Of a DNA stretch of 64,000 nt, positions 44,067-55,787 are shown piece by piece (position 1 is the stretch's first letter; every line of letters begins with the position of its first letter). The stretch spans positions 441,501-505,500 of the forward strand of contig NC_087072.1 in assembly GCF_026151205.1 (NCBI RefSeq), in the 5' to 3' direction. Both the position numbers and the translations under genes were made by a program. The notes below the pieces were generated by a model. It made no database searches and was not told where the DNA came from. It was given only the letters and a program-made list of their open reading frames with translations. This DNA comes from Bolinopsis microptera (Eukaryota > Ctenophora > Tentaculata > Lobata > Bolinopsidae).

Positions 44067-47000
44067 ATGAATACGGACTCAAACTCGGTGGCGCTCTTCA
44101 TCGAGCAGGATGGCAACCAATACAATGACCTGTGGCTTGCCATGGCTGTCATCTTCGGAGTCATGTTGGGATTCTTCCTCGGGGTTTTCATCCTTTTCAT
44201 CATCAGGAGAAACTTCCCTGCCATGTACACCAAGGTAACATCAATAAAATTAATAAGATTGATAAGAGGTGCTCTTCACTTTAAAACCAATATCATCAAG
44301 ACAAGTGGCTACAACTACTACAATGATAACAAATGATCTCTTAATAGGCGGACGCTCAAAGAATAGCAGAGTCGGGACTTCAGCCCGAGGAGATGGAGGA
44401 GATGGGGACCAAACAGGATCCTGACACCTACTCGGAGATTGTTCCGCCCGTGAGTCCTTGTGTATTACTAGCAGTACCACATTAAATGTAATCAAAATAG
44501 TTGCCCCTTAGTCATGTCATTTAAGAGAAGTTTCTCAACCTTTACCAATCACCTTCCAGGGAGTTGGTCCACAGCAAACGATTCTATCAGCAGACCCTAA
44601 GTCAAGACCTCTGTCCTGGGTAAGAAGACAGTCTACCATAGACCTGGGAGAGGAGGCTGACAATGACGGCATGATCGACGCTCTGGCTCAGGATTCTTGG
44701 TAAGTGGTACTGTCCCATATTAATATTCTATCAGTACAGAGACTACATTCACTGAACTTCCAACTCACGACGTTTGCTCTATACTAACGGTTATACTAAC
44801 GGTTTACCCTTCAGTGTACAAATGCAGATGGCTACGATATCCCAAGAATTCACCAAGATCGTAAAGTACGAAGAAGACCTACAAAATCAGTACAGAATAA
44901 TCTTCCTAAACCTCATCAACATCTACCTGGACAGCTTGGTGCAACAGAAGATGATCGAACCTGAGCATAAACAAGAAATGTCCGACGAGTTTAGTGCCCG
45001 ATTGAGGGAAACCGAATCGGAGTGGAGAAGCAAAATAGCAGCTTCGATTCGCGTAAGAACCTTGCCCCTTTTGTATTCAACAGCGATTCGTCTTTGCTAT
45101 TTACAGGGCCAGTTTGCAACTATATTCAGATCCGAAAACTACTCTGTCCTTTAGTAATGCAATTAACAAGTTTACCTGATTATGAAATATCATGGTTTCT
45201 AATCTGTATTTACTGGACGGCCACGGCCAAAACAATCAACACATAACCACATATAGCAACGCTATCTTATTAGACACGGTAACCTAACTAAGGCAATAAA
45301 CTAAACGATCCAATAACGACAGGATTACGAGAGGATGACTGGAGACTCCCTTCAAGCAAACCACATCGAGGAGCTAAGGTACCAAGCTGCCATGGATCTG
45401 GAGACGGAAATGCTTGACATTCGGGAGAGTCTCAGACTACAGCTAACTGAGAAGACACCACTCAAAAACGAAGAGGTAGTTTCAGCTTCCTATATGATGA
45501 CAAATTGTTTAGCTTTGACACATCACTTTTTGTACCATACTATCACAATCGTAAAATAATTGCTGTGATTTATCAGATCGAGTTTATGGAAGAAAAACTG
45601 GTTGAGAATCTCACAATGTTATGCGAAATTATCAACGGAGAATACGTGTCTGCGTCCAAGGCTCAAACAGGAAGATTTGAAGTTATGAAGAAAGCTGGCT
45701 GCCTACAGTTCCCTAGCGCCGTCTACGTAAGTACAACTTTGGAACACTGCCAACAGAAGAACCAGTAGCACATGAAATTTCTGTTCATGTTGAAAGAACC
45801 TAAAGGCTAGTTCGTTTTCGTGTCTTCTATAGATTATAACATGTTCTCTGTGTAGGAGCCGGAAGAAGTAGAGGTCATGATACAGAAATTCAAATTGATG
45901 CTAAATGACCTGAAAACTACGGCTAAATTGAGTGGATCTATAGTTACCAAGTTGGTTAAAACCTTCGAAGATAGGATCCGGGCCGCTGACACCAAACTCT
46001 CAGAAGGTTAGAAAGCTATTACGGAATACTACTAGTTACCATAGTTACGGAATTTGGACTCAACCAACGTTACAGACTTGTATTCTAGAGAAAATGAAAA
46101 CATCAGCCAAGTTGATATCAGGGATGAAGTATTAAAATTTCACATCCAAGTTTTCAGAATTCGACCAGAAGCTTGGAGTTAAGCAGACGAGTTGCGCAAA
46201 GGAGCGTGTGACAGAGATGAAACGGATAAAGACCTGGAAGAGAAACACGGAGATAGCTTCAACTGCTAACCAGTCTTACCAGGCTGCAGTGGACGGTCTC
46301 ATCGAACCATCACGCTACATCCAGACTCTGCACGAGCTGCAGCAGACCGTCAGACTTGACAAGATGCTGGCTATCAAACGGATAGACGTCAAGGAGGGAG
46401 AGTCGTACGAAAAGTTGATCCAGGAGAGGATAGACGGAAAACGCAGGTAAGAATTTTCCTGTAGAAAGATTCAAATTTGGTTAATTTGGTTAATATATCT
46501 CGGGTGAATCACTTGAATATTAATGGTAGCGACAATTTGGAACGTCAACATAACTTGGCTCAGGAACAGATGAGAAACATTCGATTGTCTAAAAGAGCCG
46601 CACTCCGCACGCATTCGCTGCAAACACGCATGTTATTTAGCTCACTAATAAGAACAACATATCATTTATAAAACAAAATAATTTACACGGAATTTTTCAG
46701 ATATTATCAGGATATTCTGTCGGATGCGATTGGAACAATAAAACTTGAGAAAAATATGGACGGTGCGATGTTAGACAAGAAGTCAAAAAAATTCCAGGAA
46801 GATATGGCAAAGCACAGAGGTATTCAGGGTTAATTTTCTGAAAATTCCAGCTGACACTTTAGAATTTTGGACTGCGGAAATTTCTTCTTATTGTTGAATC
46901 CCATAACACTTAGTATTAGTAAAGATTCCGCTAACATAAAACTATCCTTACGATGAATGAAGTAGAGGGATACATGATTGAGCAGAGGGATAAAATTTTA

Positions 47001-49296
47001 TGAGTTACAAAAAACCCAACCCAACACATTCCACCAGCTGAAAGAATTGGGGTACTGAAGAAGGAGATAGAGAAGCAGCTGGACGAGAACGAGGCTGTGA
47101 GGGAGAGGCTGGACAGGGAGATCAGGAGACAGAGTGCAGATCAGGAGGAGTTACTGGGAGAACAGGAGGACGCAGTCAAGGAGGTCCTCCAGACCCAGAG
47201 CGGCCTTACTGAGATGTGAGTCCTTACATTTCACACTCATCTTTAGTAGCCTTACTGAAATGTTTGTCATAAGTCCTTACATTTCACACTCATCTTCAGT
47301 AGCTTACTGAGATGTGGCTCCTTGCATTTCACACTCATCTTCAGTAGCCTTACTGAAATGTTGGTCATAAGTCCTTACATTTCACACTCATCTTCAGTAG
47401 CGTGGAGTTGTTTACACAATTTACTGCCATTTACATTCATGTTAAGTCAGTTCTAGCACTCCTACGTTTAAAACCTCAATCCACGCATGTTGCAAGCTGC
47501 TGATTTGCTAGTTTAAATGTTTACTGTACAATTTTGTCATGCTCACGTCATGTTGTTGCTTCAGAGACCGAGAGCAAATGATGGCAATACATCAGCACCA
47601 AGCGCTGGGAGTTATCAACATGCTATTCATGAACAGAATGAGGGTGGTGAAGCGAGTGGAGATGTTGAGGTTACAGCACAATGAGGAGCTCAGGGTACTG
47701 AACAGGTCAGAGAAGACTGAGATTGATGCTGTGGCGGTCACCTCTGGTTCCAAACCACTGAACAAGAAACAGCAGAAAGCAATTCAGACCATCGAGCAGA
47801 AATACGTGAGTTTGAGAAGTTATAATTTACAGAAACAACGTAAGACCCTGGTAACTGGTAAGGCAGCTTGGGGCCGGGGGCCAGTTATGTTTATCCACAA
47901 GAACTCCGATTGTTGGGCTTATCGTCCCATACTTTTACCAGATGCAAATAAAATGAAACATTTCCTGAATCGTAGTATTACAAATCATCAGGCCGTCATA
48001 AGAGAAGAAAAGAAAAAGGATTTCATACTCGATGGAGATCAAGCTATCAACGAAGTGCGCCAGTGAGTTGCAGTTTGATCACCTTTCTCTGATGATAAAC
48101 ATCTTTGTTGATAATATTTCACATTACATGCACGATCCACTCTCAGTTCATTGTTATCAATTACGAGACAACATTTTCCAGGAAGATATTCGAGGTGACC
48201 AATCAAATTCTGAGTCAGTTTGACGAGCGAATGGGTGTCCTGCTAGCTAAACTGCAGGTGTCTCATGCTAGGAGAGAGGGAACAAAGGTGAAAACCACCC
48301 AGGTCCTCAATAAGATCAAAACCAAGCTGGTCGACATCATCTGGACTGATGGGTACATTTCGGAGACTGCCTGCAAGAAAACCCTCCAAGATCACCACAA
48401 GGTAGTACAGGATGTGAGTGACAAGTTCGCTGTCAAACGAACCACCAACCTCGAGCAGATTAAGAAGGTCTCGGCGGAGAAGCGATATAAGAGGGAAACT
48501 TCGATGAATGAAGACATTCAGGAGCTAATAGAAAATTATAAGGCAAAAGAGCATTCCAACTATGGACGAACGCAGCCGCTGTGGGAGAACTGGTCTAGCA
48601 TGAAACAAGAGGTAACTTTATTTGATGATAGTCAGTGAGAACTATGAACCTCTACTGGGCTACTGTAACTTTCGTTGAATTTTATAGAGACTGACCGTAA
48701 AACGAACCTCAGATCGAGAAGCACAACACAAGCATGGAGCTAACACGACAAGTTCAAGACCTCTACAACGCCACTGAGGACGAGTTCGCTTCCAACCTGC
48801 AGGACGAGGAGATCAACATCATTCTAGAGCTGGTCAAGATGGGTAGGATGGACATCAACGAGTTCGACAAGATAATCAAAAGCTCAGTCACCGGTAGGGA
48901 AATTTTAGGATCCCCTCAATTAGAGTGATGTGTACAATAATGTAAACCATGACAATGGTAATATAATGGCAATGGTCATATTTTGTACGTAATGCTACAA
49001 GTTTTCGATCTGCACTGCGACTAAGAGTAAGACAAATTATAAAAACTGGCGGCAAAATTTATATGGGAATCATTTCAGCGTGTGTAGGTGGAGACAAGTT
49101 GTACAAGGAGCTGAGCACGCCTCTTCTGGAGAAATACGGTCCGACAGCCAAGAGAGCCGACAAAGCTATGGATTTCTGGCAAGTTGCCACGGATCAGATG
49201 GCCCCGCCTAAAGACCCTAAACTAGCAGCCGAGAGGGCAGCTGAGGTGTGGAGGGCTAGGCTGGGAATATACGGAGACAGTAACGAACAACGATGA
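44067..49296 (+). CDS. EVC/EVC2-like ciliary membrane protein, 14 exons, 1004 aa
   Basis: Exons 44067-44234, 44348-44449, 44560-44699, 44815-45052, 45323-45475, 45577-45726, 45856-46006, 46158-46446, 46701-46819, 47038-47215, 47565-48062, 48182-48611, 48713-48893 and 49079-49296 join with consistent phases and total 3015 nt. Short outer N-terminus, one TM helix (residues about 21-45, LWLAMAVIFGVMLGFFLGVF), then a long cytosolic region, almost all charged alpha helix and coiled coil (EEDLQNQYRIIFLNLINIYL; ERIGVLKKEIEKQLDENEAV). Size, one N-terminal TM and coiled-coil body equal EVC (992 aa in human), which with EVC2 forms a complex at the base of cilia that passes Hedgehog signals from Smoothened. 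The call rests on architecture and general resemblance, not on an alignment. A stretch 47806-47991 is bounded by GT..AG, is open and 186 nt, and might be a skipped intron. The last acceptor may be 49079 or 49088. Confidence 0.68.
47205..47402 (+). repeat. Tandem repeat copying the exon 10 splice donor, EVC-like gene
   Basis: About four units of 55-65 bp with CCTTACTGAGATGTGAGTCC or CCTTACTGAAATGT...; the first unit is the true exon end (CTTACTGAGAT/GTGAGT at 47215), the others lie in the intron. Confidence 0.85.
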
Positions 49297-50077
49297 AACT
49301 TGCTCTTGTTAAACTAGATCATTGAAAGTACAAGTGTTGTATTCTGGGTATGCCAGATAAACGACTTCGAGCCCAGCGGACTATTGTGTAATGTGAAGAA
49401 CTGGTTTTCATGGAAACATGTTACTATAGCAGCAAACCTCAGATAAACATGGTGTTTTAGGTATTGAAACCAACTCTAAGACTGGTTGTCATGGTAACAA
49501 CTCTAACCTGCTTCTTGCTATGAGGAAGTAATGAACTTACATTTTTATAACTACTTTGGGGCGATGTGTTGAGACGAAGGTTAACAAAAACTCACAAAGA
49601 ATCATACAAAATATCTATCAAGTGAACATTTACATTATCAAAAGAGCAAAAGCTCAAAATCACACAATTCTATGGCCTTAATTTCGGTGCTCTATGTAAT
49701 TTATTTGAAATCGTTGTTATTTTAAATCTTCGTTTCTTCTGAGTTGCGAAAAACTGATTATTACATGTACTCTTGAAACTGTTACTAGAGTAACGGTTGC
49801 CAGAGCAACCCACATCTTATATTTCTTCCTAAACCAGCAAAGTGCAAATCTATCTCCCTGTTATCTTTTCACTGTAAAACATCGTACGCAACGACCGCTT
49901 CATTTAACACTCAACTTTAACTTGCAAAATGCAAATTCAAAGTGTGCCGTATATCGTATTACAAGCAATAACTTAATCATTTTTAAAGCCAGCAGAAATT
50001 GCAGAAACTTCGAGAAGTTAAACGGTCGAGACGGCGATGTTTCACAGTAAAAGAGCAGTAATACTAAAGTCCGAATC
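49297..50077. other. Convergent 3' region of EVC-like and lectin genes
   Basis: No coding exon recognised. Several isolated X-box-like or half-site words (GTTGTCATGGTAACAAC at about 49484, GTTGCCAGAGCAACC at about 49796) occur here. Confidence 0.5.
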
Positions 50078-53000
50078 TCAGTTAGCCACAAACTTCTCAC
50101 AGATAAACTCCCTGAAGGAGTCGCAGCCCTCATCGTTCCACCGTCCCGTACTCAGGTCCATCTCCACGCAGTCCTCCTGCTCCCACACGTACAGCCCGTT
50201 ATTCGGCTCTCCGTCGTTAAAATTCTGCGGGTTTGTTCTGGTTAACATATGTAGTACTTTATTAAGCTTAAAATTCTGCGGGGTTGTTCTGGTTAACATC
50301 TGTAGTAATTTATTAAGCTTAAAATTCTGCGGGTTTGTTCTGGTTAACATATTCTGTAGTACTTTATTAAGCTTAAAATTCTGCGGGGTTGTTCTGGTTA
50401 ACATCTGTAGTACTTTATTAAGCTTAAAATTCTGCGGGTTTGTTCTGGTTAACATATTTTGTACTTTATTAAGCTTAAAATTCTGGGGGGTTGTTCTGGT
50501 TAACACATTCTGTAGTACTTTATTAAGCTTAAAATTCTGCGGGTTGTTCTGGTTAACATCTGTAGTACTTTATTAAGCTTAAAGTTCTGCGGGGTGGTTC
50601 TGGTTAACATCTGTAGTAATTTATTAAGCTTAAAATTCTGCGGGTTTTTCTGTTTAACATCTACACAACGGGGCACGTTTAACCAAAGAATTTAGCTCAC
50701 CTTGTAAGACACCGCCGAACTATCGACCCATTCCCACACACCTTCGGAAGGCCTGAAATATCGGTATTATTACTGAAATGTCTAGCCTTATTATTTTCTA
50801 ACAATTCCCTATCTGTATACAGGGGTTCTGTCCTTTGTTTTTTAGCAGTGATCTCTCAAAAAACTGCTTAAAATAAGGCCAACCAATCAGGACTTTGACT
50901 GCTCACGTGACATAGCCAGGTCACATGTGACATAGCCAGGTCACGTGACATAGCCAGGTCACGTGACATAGCCAGGTCACGTGACATAGCCAGGTCACGT
51001 GACATAGCCAGGTCACGTGACATAGCCAGGTCACGTGACATAGCCAGGTCACACGTGACATAGCCAGGTCACGTGACATAGCCAGGTCACGTGACATAGC
51101 CAGGTCACGTGACATAGCCAGGTCACGTGACATAGCCAGGTCACGTGACATAGCCAGGTCACGTGACATAGCCAGCTCACGTGATATAGCCAGGTCACGT
51201 GACATAGCCAGGTCACGTGACATAGCCAGGTCACGTGACATAGCCAGGTCACGTGACATAGCCAGGTCACGTGACATAGCCAGGTCACGTGACATAGCCA
51301 GGTCACGTGACATAGCCAGGTCACGTGACATACAGGGGTTCTGGTTGGCTTGCTTGAAAAGACACCATTATTTGATTTGGATAAAATTCTGAAAAAGAAA
51401 ACTAACACGTCGTGTAGTCCTATCCAGATGTTGGTTGTCTTGTTAGAGAGTTGTTGCAAGAGTGCGTTCTCGGATCTGCTGTTGATTGCTACCAGTCGGC
51501 TCTGAAAAAGTAGTCATGGTAACGCAGTGTGAGGGTTAGTTTAGTGTTAGTTTGCGACAGGGTGTCCCAAAAAACACTACCCAATAAGAAACCCTCCTAA
51601 TTGTCTCAGTTTAACCTCATTGGTTTTCCCTGGTTTTGATCTCTTAATATGATTTTCTAGAGGGTTAGGAGACTTTTTTAGGACTTTTTGATGGGCAACA
51701 TTTTTTCGATGTTAAAGATAGCGAAGAAATCTTGGTATGATCCCAGAATAGGTGATAGTTTTCGTCCATGATGGAATCCTAGTTTTGAAACGTTTAGACT
51801 GCCCCAAGTTGTAAATCAGCCATATACAGACACAATGGAAAGTATTCTTCACAATGAGAACTGAAATGGAGGTTTTTGATATGGTCCAGCATGTTTTGGG
51901 AGCATTTTCGGGCCACACCTTTTTTTAACCTTTAACTGCGTAATTTTGTCCTATTTTCATATTATTTTAAATTTTTGCCTACCTTGATCTGTCAGTACAC
52001 TTACCAAGAAACATATGCAACCATCAAAGCTAGAAAATTAGCGACTTTCGCATAAAAAATTGCATAATTTATGCAAATTCGGCCTATCGTCCATTTTTGG
52101 GTTTCAGGCCAGCTGGGAAATGACCATTTGTGAGCACCTCTTGGGACTTTTAGCATTAACTGTGGTGTTCGGGAGTTAGATGAGACAAAAAGGAACAGTT
52201 TGCAATCAAATTCATGACAAAAGTTTTTTTCCTCTTGGCTCAGCGCTCCGAATGGTGGACAAGTCCATAATTTGAGGACTATTCCGGACAATTTTTGACA
52301 TTTTTAAAATGAGGACTTAAAATAGTTTGCTTAAGTTTTCAGAAGTCTCAAACAAATCTCCCAACCCTTTATGTAAACATACTAAGACATGAGTACCATT
52401 AAAGGAAAATTGAGAAAATTAGGAGGATTAGTGTACTAGTCGGCTCTGAAACGCACAGCGTGAGGGTTAGTTTAGTGTTAGTAGTCATGGTAACGCAGCG
52501 TGAGGGTTAGTTTAGTGTTAGTAGTCATGGTAACGCAGCGTGAGGGTTAGTTTAGTGTTAGTAGTCATGGTAACGCAGCGTGAGGGTTAGTTTAGTGTTA
52601 GTAGTCATGGTAACGCAGCGTGAGGGTTAGTTTAGTGTTAGTAGTCATGGTAACGCAGCGTGAGGGTTAGTTTAGTGTTAGTAGTCATGGTAACGCAGCG
52701 TGAGGGTTAGTTTAGTGTTAGTAGTCATGGTAACGCAGCGTGAGGGTTAGTTTAGTGTTAGTAGTCATGGTAACGCAGCGTGAGGGTTAGTTTAGTGTTA
52801 GTAGTCATGGTAACGCAGCGTGAGGGTTAGTTTAGTGTTAGTAGTCATGGTAACGCAGCGTGAGGGTTAGTTTAGTGTTAGTAGTCATGGTAACGCAGCG
52901 TGAGGGTTAGTTTAGTGTTAGTAGTCATGGTAACGCAGCGTGAGGGTTAGTTTAGTGTTAGTAGTCATGGTAACGCAGCGTGAGGGTTAGTTTAGTGTTA

Positions 53001-55787
53001 GTAGTCATGGTAACGCAGCGTGAGGGTTAGTTTAGTGTTAGTAGTCATGGTAACGCAGCGTGAGGGTTAGTTTAGTGTTAGTAGTCATGGTAACGCAGCG
53101 TGAGGGTTAGTTTAGTGTTAGTAGTCATGGTAACGCAGCGTGAGGGTTAGTTTAGTGTTAGTAGTCATGGTAACGCAGCGTGAGGGTTAGTTTAGTGTTA
53201 GTAGTCATGGTAACGCAGCGTGAGGGTTAGTTTAGTGTTAGTAGTCATGGTAACGCAGCGTGAGGGTTAGTTTAGTGTTAGTAGTCATGGTAACGCAGCG
53301 TGAGGGTTAGTTTAGTGTTAGTAGTCATGGTAACGCAGCGTGAGGGTTAGTTTAGTGTTAGTAGTCATGGTAACGCAGCGTGAGGGTTAGTTTAGTGTTA
53401 GTAGTCATGGTAACGCAGCGTGAGGGTTAGTTTAGTGTTAGTAGTCATGGTAACGCAGCGTGAGGGTTAGTTTAGTGTTAGTAGTCATGGTAACGCAGCG
53501 TGAGGGTTAGTTTAGTGTTAGTAGTCATGGTAACGCAGCGTGAGGGTTAGTTTAGTGTTAGTAGTCATGGTAACGCAGCGTGAGGGTTAGTTTAGTGTTA
53601 GTAGTCATGGTAACGCAGCGTGAGGGTTAGTTTAGTGTTAGTAGTCATGGTAACACAGCGTGAGGGTTAGTTTAGTGTTAGTAGTCATGGTAACACAGCG
53701 TGAGGGTTAGTTTAGTGTTAGTAGTCATGGTAACGCAGCGTGAGGGTTAGTTTAGTGTTAGTAGTCATGGTAACGCAGCGTGAGGGTTAGTTTAGTGTTA
53801 GTAGTCATGGTAACGCAGCGTGAGGGTTAGTTTAGTGTTAGTAGTCATGGTAACGCAGCGTGAGGGTTAGTTTAGTAGTCATGGTAACGTGAGGGTTAGT
53901 TTAGTGTTAGTAGTCATGGTAACACAGCGTTACGGTTTCAACTCTGTCTTTGTGGGAGGGATACCACTACAGGATACTACATAACCAGCTATAGTATATA
54001 TAACAGAATATATCAGTACTAGTAGCACTGTATCAAGCAGGTTAGCCGCAGTTAGCCACGAAGGTTGTACTTCAGCCACTCAAGAGGTTTATCTGCAATG
54101 AAAATGGTAGTGGTAGTAGTTAACCATAGTAACCATAGTAATACTGGTCACTAGTAGTGAGTAGCCGGACTCCACACTTAACTTTCTCACCCACAGGTGG
54201 ATATTATATTGTTATACTAGTAGTACTACTAGTATTATATTGTTATACTGCTGTAGCTTTGTAGTGCTCGTTTTTATATCTATATATCTAGTTGGGTCAT
54301 GACTTGATGACTTGCGATCAGATAAATGTACCGCTGTAGTAATGGTAACCAGGTATGCATTCCCATCCCTAAAATTCAACTTAATCCGACCTAGATTCAA
54401 GAGATTTTAGCTTAAGAAATGACCTATTTAAACTTAGGGATTTCGCCTTCAAAAGAAAGGAGTGGCCAGCACTTGGTTACCATGACTACAAGTAACACTT
54501 ACTGTCATTGTAACACCATGTTACCATGACTACTAGTAACACTTACTGTCATTGAGGAGCGACTTGGTTGAACGGGCGGGTTTAGCCTTCAATTATAATG
54601 ATTTCTTAATTTTAGAGCAAAACAAGTTTTTATATTAATATAAGTACTTAATTTTATTATACACTTGCATAATAAAATTAACTTCAACTTTTACAAATCG
54701 AAGGGATAGTCAGACATCAATGTCAAATGTCTCTGGTATAATTTATTCATTCAGTAATAATATTATAATTTTATAGTCCCGCCAGCTAATTTAATCTGTA
54801 CCAGCTGACAGCGCTTGTCACACGTGTATTAGAGGCTAAATCCTCTTGTCACATAAGGTACTCTTAGTAGGTACCTATCTTAGGTACATATGGATAAACT
54901 AGACCTGCTTGAGCCAGAGGTAATCAGGATAGTTATAATCCTCGAGAGCAGGATAGTTATAGAGAGCGGCTCAAGATAAACGACAGTTTTATAGTTTAAT
55001 ATGTGTCCTCCGTTGTCTTACTCCGAGCAGATTATGTGTTTAACACCGTGTTACCATGACTACTAGTAACACCGTGTTACCATGACTACAAGTAACACCG
55101 TGTTACCATGACTACAAGTAACACCATGTTATCATGACTACAAGTAACACCATGTTACCATGACTACTAGTAACATCATGTTACCATGACTACAAGTAAC
55201 ACCGTGTTACCATGACTACTAGTAACACCATGTTACCATGACTACTAGTAACACCATGTTACCATGACTACTAGTAACACCATGTTACCATGACTACTAG
55301 TAACACCGTGTTACCATGACTACTAGTAACACCGTGTTACCATGACTACTAGTAACACCATGTTACCATGACTACTAGTAACACCATGTTACTATGACTA
55401 CTAGTAACACCATGTTACCATGACTACAAGTAACACCGTGTTACCATGACTACTAGTAACACCGTGTTACCATGACTACTAGTAACACCGTGTTACCATG
55501 ACTACAAGTAACACCATGTTACCATGACTACTAGTAACATCATGTTACCATGACTACTAGTAACACCATGTTACCATGACTACAAGTAACACCGTGTTAC
55601 CATGACTACTAGTAACACCATGTAACCATGACTACTAGTAACACCTAGTTACCATGACTACTAGAACTCACCCAGTCTCCACCCAGTGTTTGACATCGTG
55701 TGTCAGCGTCGTGCCACGTCATCAGCTCAGACACGTAGCGATAACAGTAGTTATTGTGAGCCACCCAGCCTGGTTCACATTCCGGAC
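50078..55787 (-). CDS. C-type lectin, four exons seen, signal peptide exon not found
   Basis: Minus-strand exons 55672-55787 (phase 1-0), 51407-51501 (0-2), 50701-50752 (2-0) and 50078-50224 (stop TGA). Together they give a complete CTLD of about 135 residues: CEPGWVAHNNYCYRYVS, TWHDADTRCQTLGGDW, SRLVAINSRSENALLQQL, the fold marker IWIGLHD, GVWEWVDSS, the Ca2+/sugar motif EPN in DGEPNNGLYVWEQEDC, and GRWNDEGCDSFREFICEKF. EPN plus WND predict Ca2+-dependent mannose-type binding. Secreted or surface placement is inferred because the CTLD fold needs disulfides. Intron 1 (4.2 kb) and intron 2 (0.65 kb) are mostly minisatellite and transposon. The exon carrying the signal peptide must lie above 55.8 kb. 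Confidence 0.88.
50219..50650 (-). repeat. 51-54-bp repeat copying the lectin exon 4 acceptor, nine copies, open in frame
   Basis: Each unit contains, on the minus strand, ACAAACCCGCAG/AATTTTAA, the acceptor and first codons (NF) of exon 50078-50224. Units are mostly multiples of 3 and have no stop; read through, they add NFKLNKVLQMLTRTTPQ repeats joined in frame to NFNDGEPNN. Confidence 0.9.
50905..51335. repeat. 18-bp repeat of the palindrome GTCACGTGAC, about 24 copies
   Basis: Unit GACATAGCCAGGTCACGT. The junction makes GTCACGTGAC, the CLEAR/M-box form of the E-box bound by MITF/TFE and USF-type bHLH-Zip factors. Located in lectin intron 2 (between 50752 and 51407). Confidence 0.95.
51590..52430. 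mobile_element. Probable TIR insertion splitting the lectin intron repeat
   Basis: Imperfect inverted ends: CCCTCCTAATTGTCTCAGTT near 51592 and AATTGAGAAAATTAGGAGGA ending near 52428. It separates a single 40-bp repeat unit at 51513-51552 from the large array starting at 52440. CAGGGTGTCCCAAAAAACAC just left of it resembles mariner-type ends. No transposase was seen. Confidence 0.5.
52436..53935. repeat. 40-bp minisatellite, about 37 copies
   Basis: Unit TGAGGGTTAGTTTAGTGTTA + GTAGTCATGGTAACGCAGCG. Very homogeneous (two adjacent units have ACACAGCG). The left edge begins with CTAGTCGGCTCTGAAACG, a copy of the lectin exon 2 acceptor region (51493-51510). Confidence 0.97.
53936..55671. repeat. 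Lectin intron 1 remainder with 26-bp repeat at 55040-55665
   Basis: About 24 units of ACCATGACTACTAGTAACACCGTGTT, ending directly at the donor of exon 55672-55787; two relic units lie at 54476-54552. Between them is AT-rich sequence without a recognisable gene. Confidence 0.9.

Noticed and set aside
47806..47991. Extra intron in the EVC-like gene
   Set aside because: GT..AG borders exist and the length is 186 nt, but the frame is open through it; kept as coding because it cannot be decided without RNA.
52440..53935. Telomere-like repeat (GGGTTAG inside the 40-bp unit)
   Set aside because: Only one 7-mer per 40 bp, no TTAGGG tandem; internal minisatellite.
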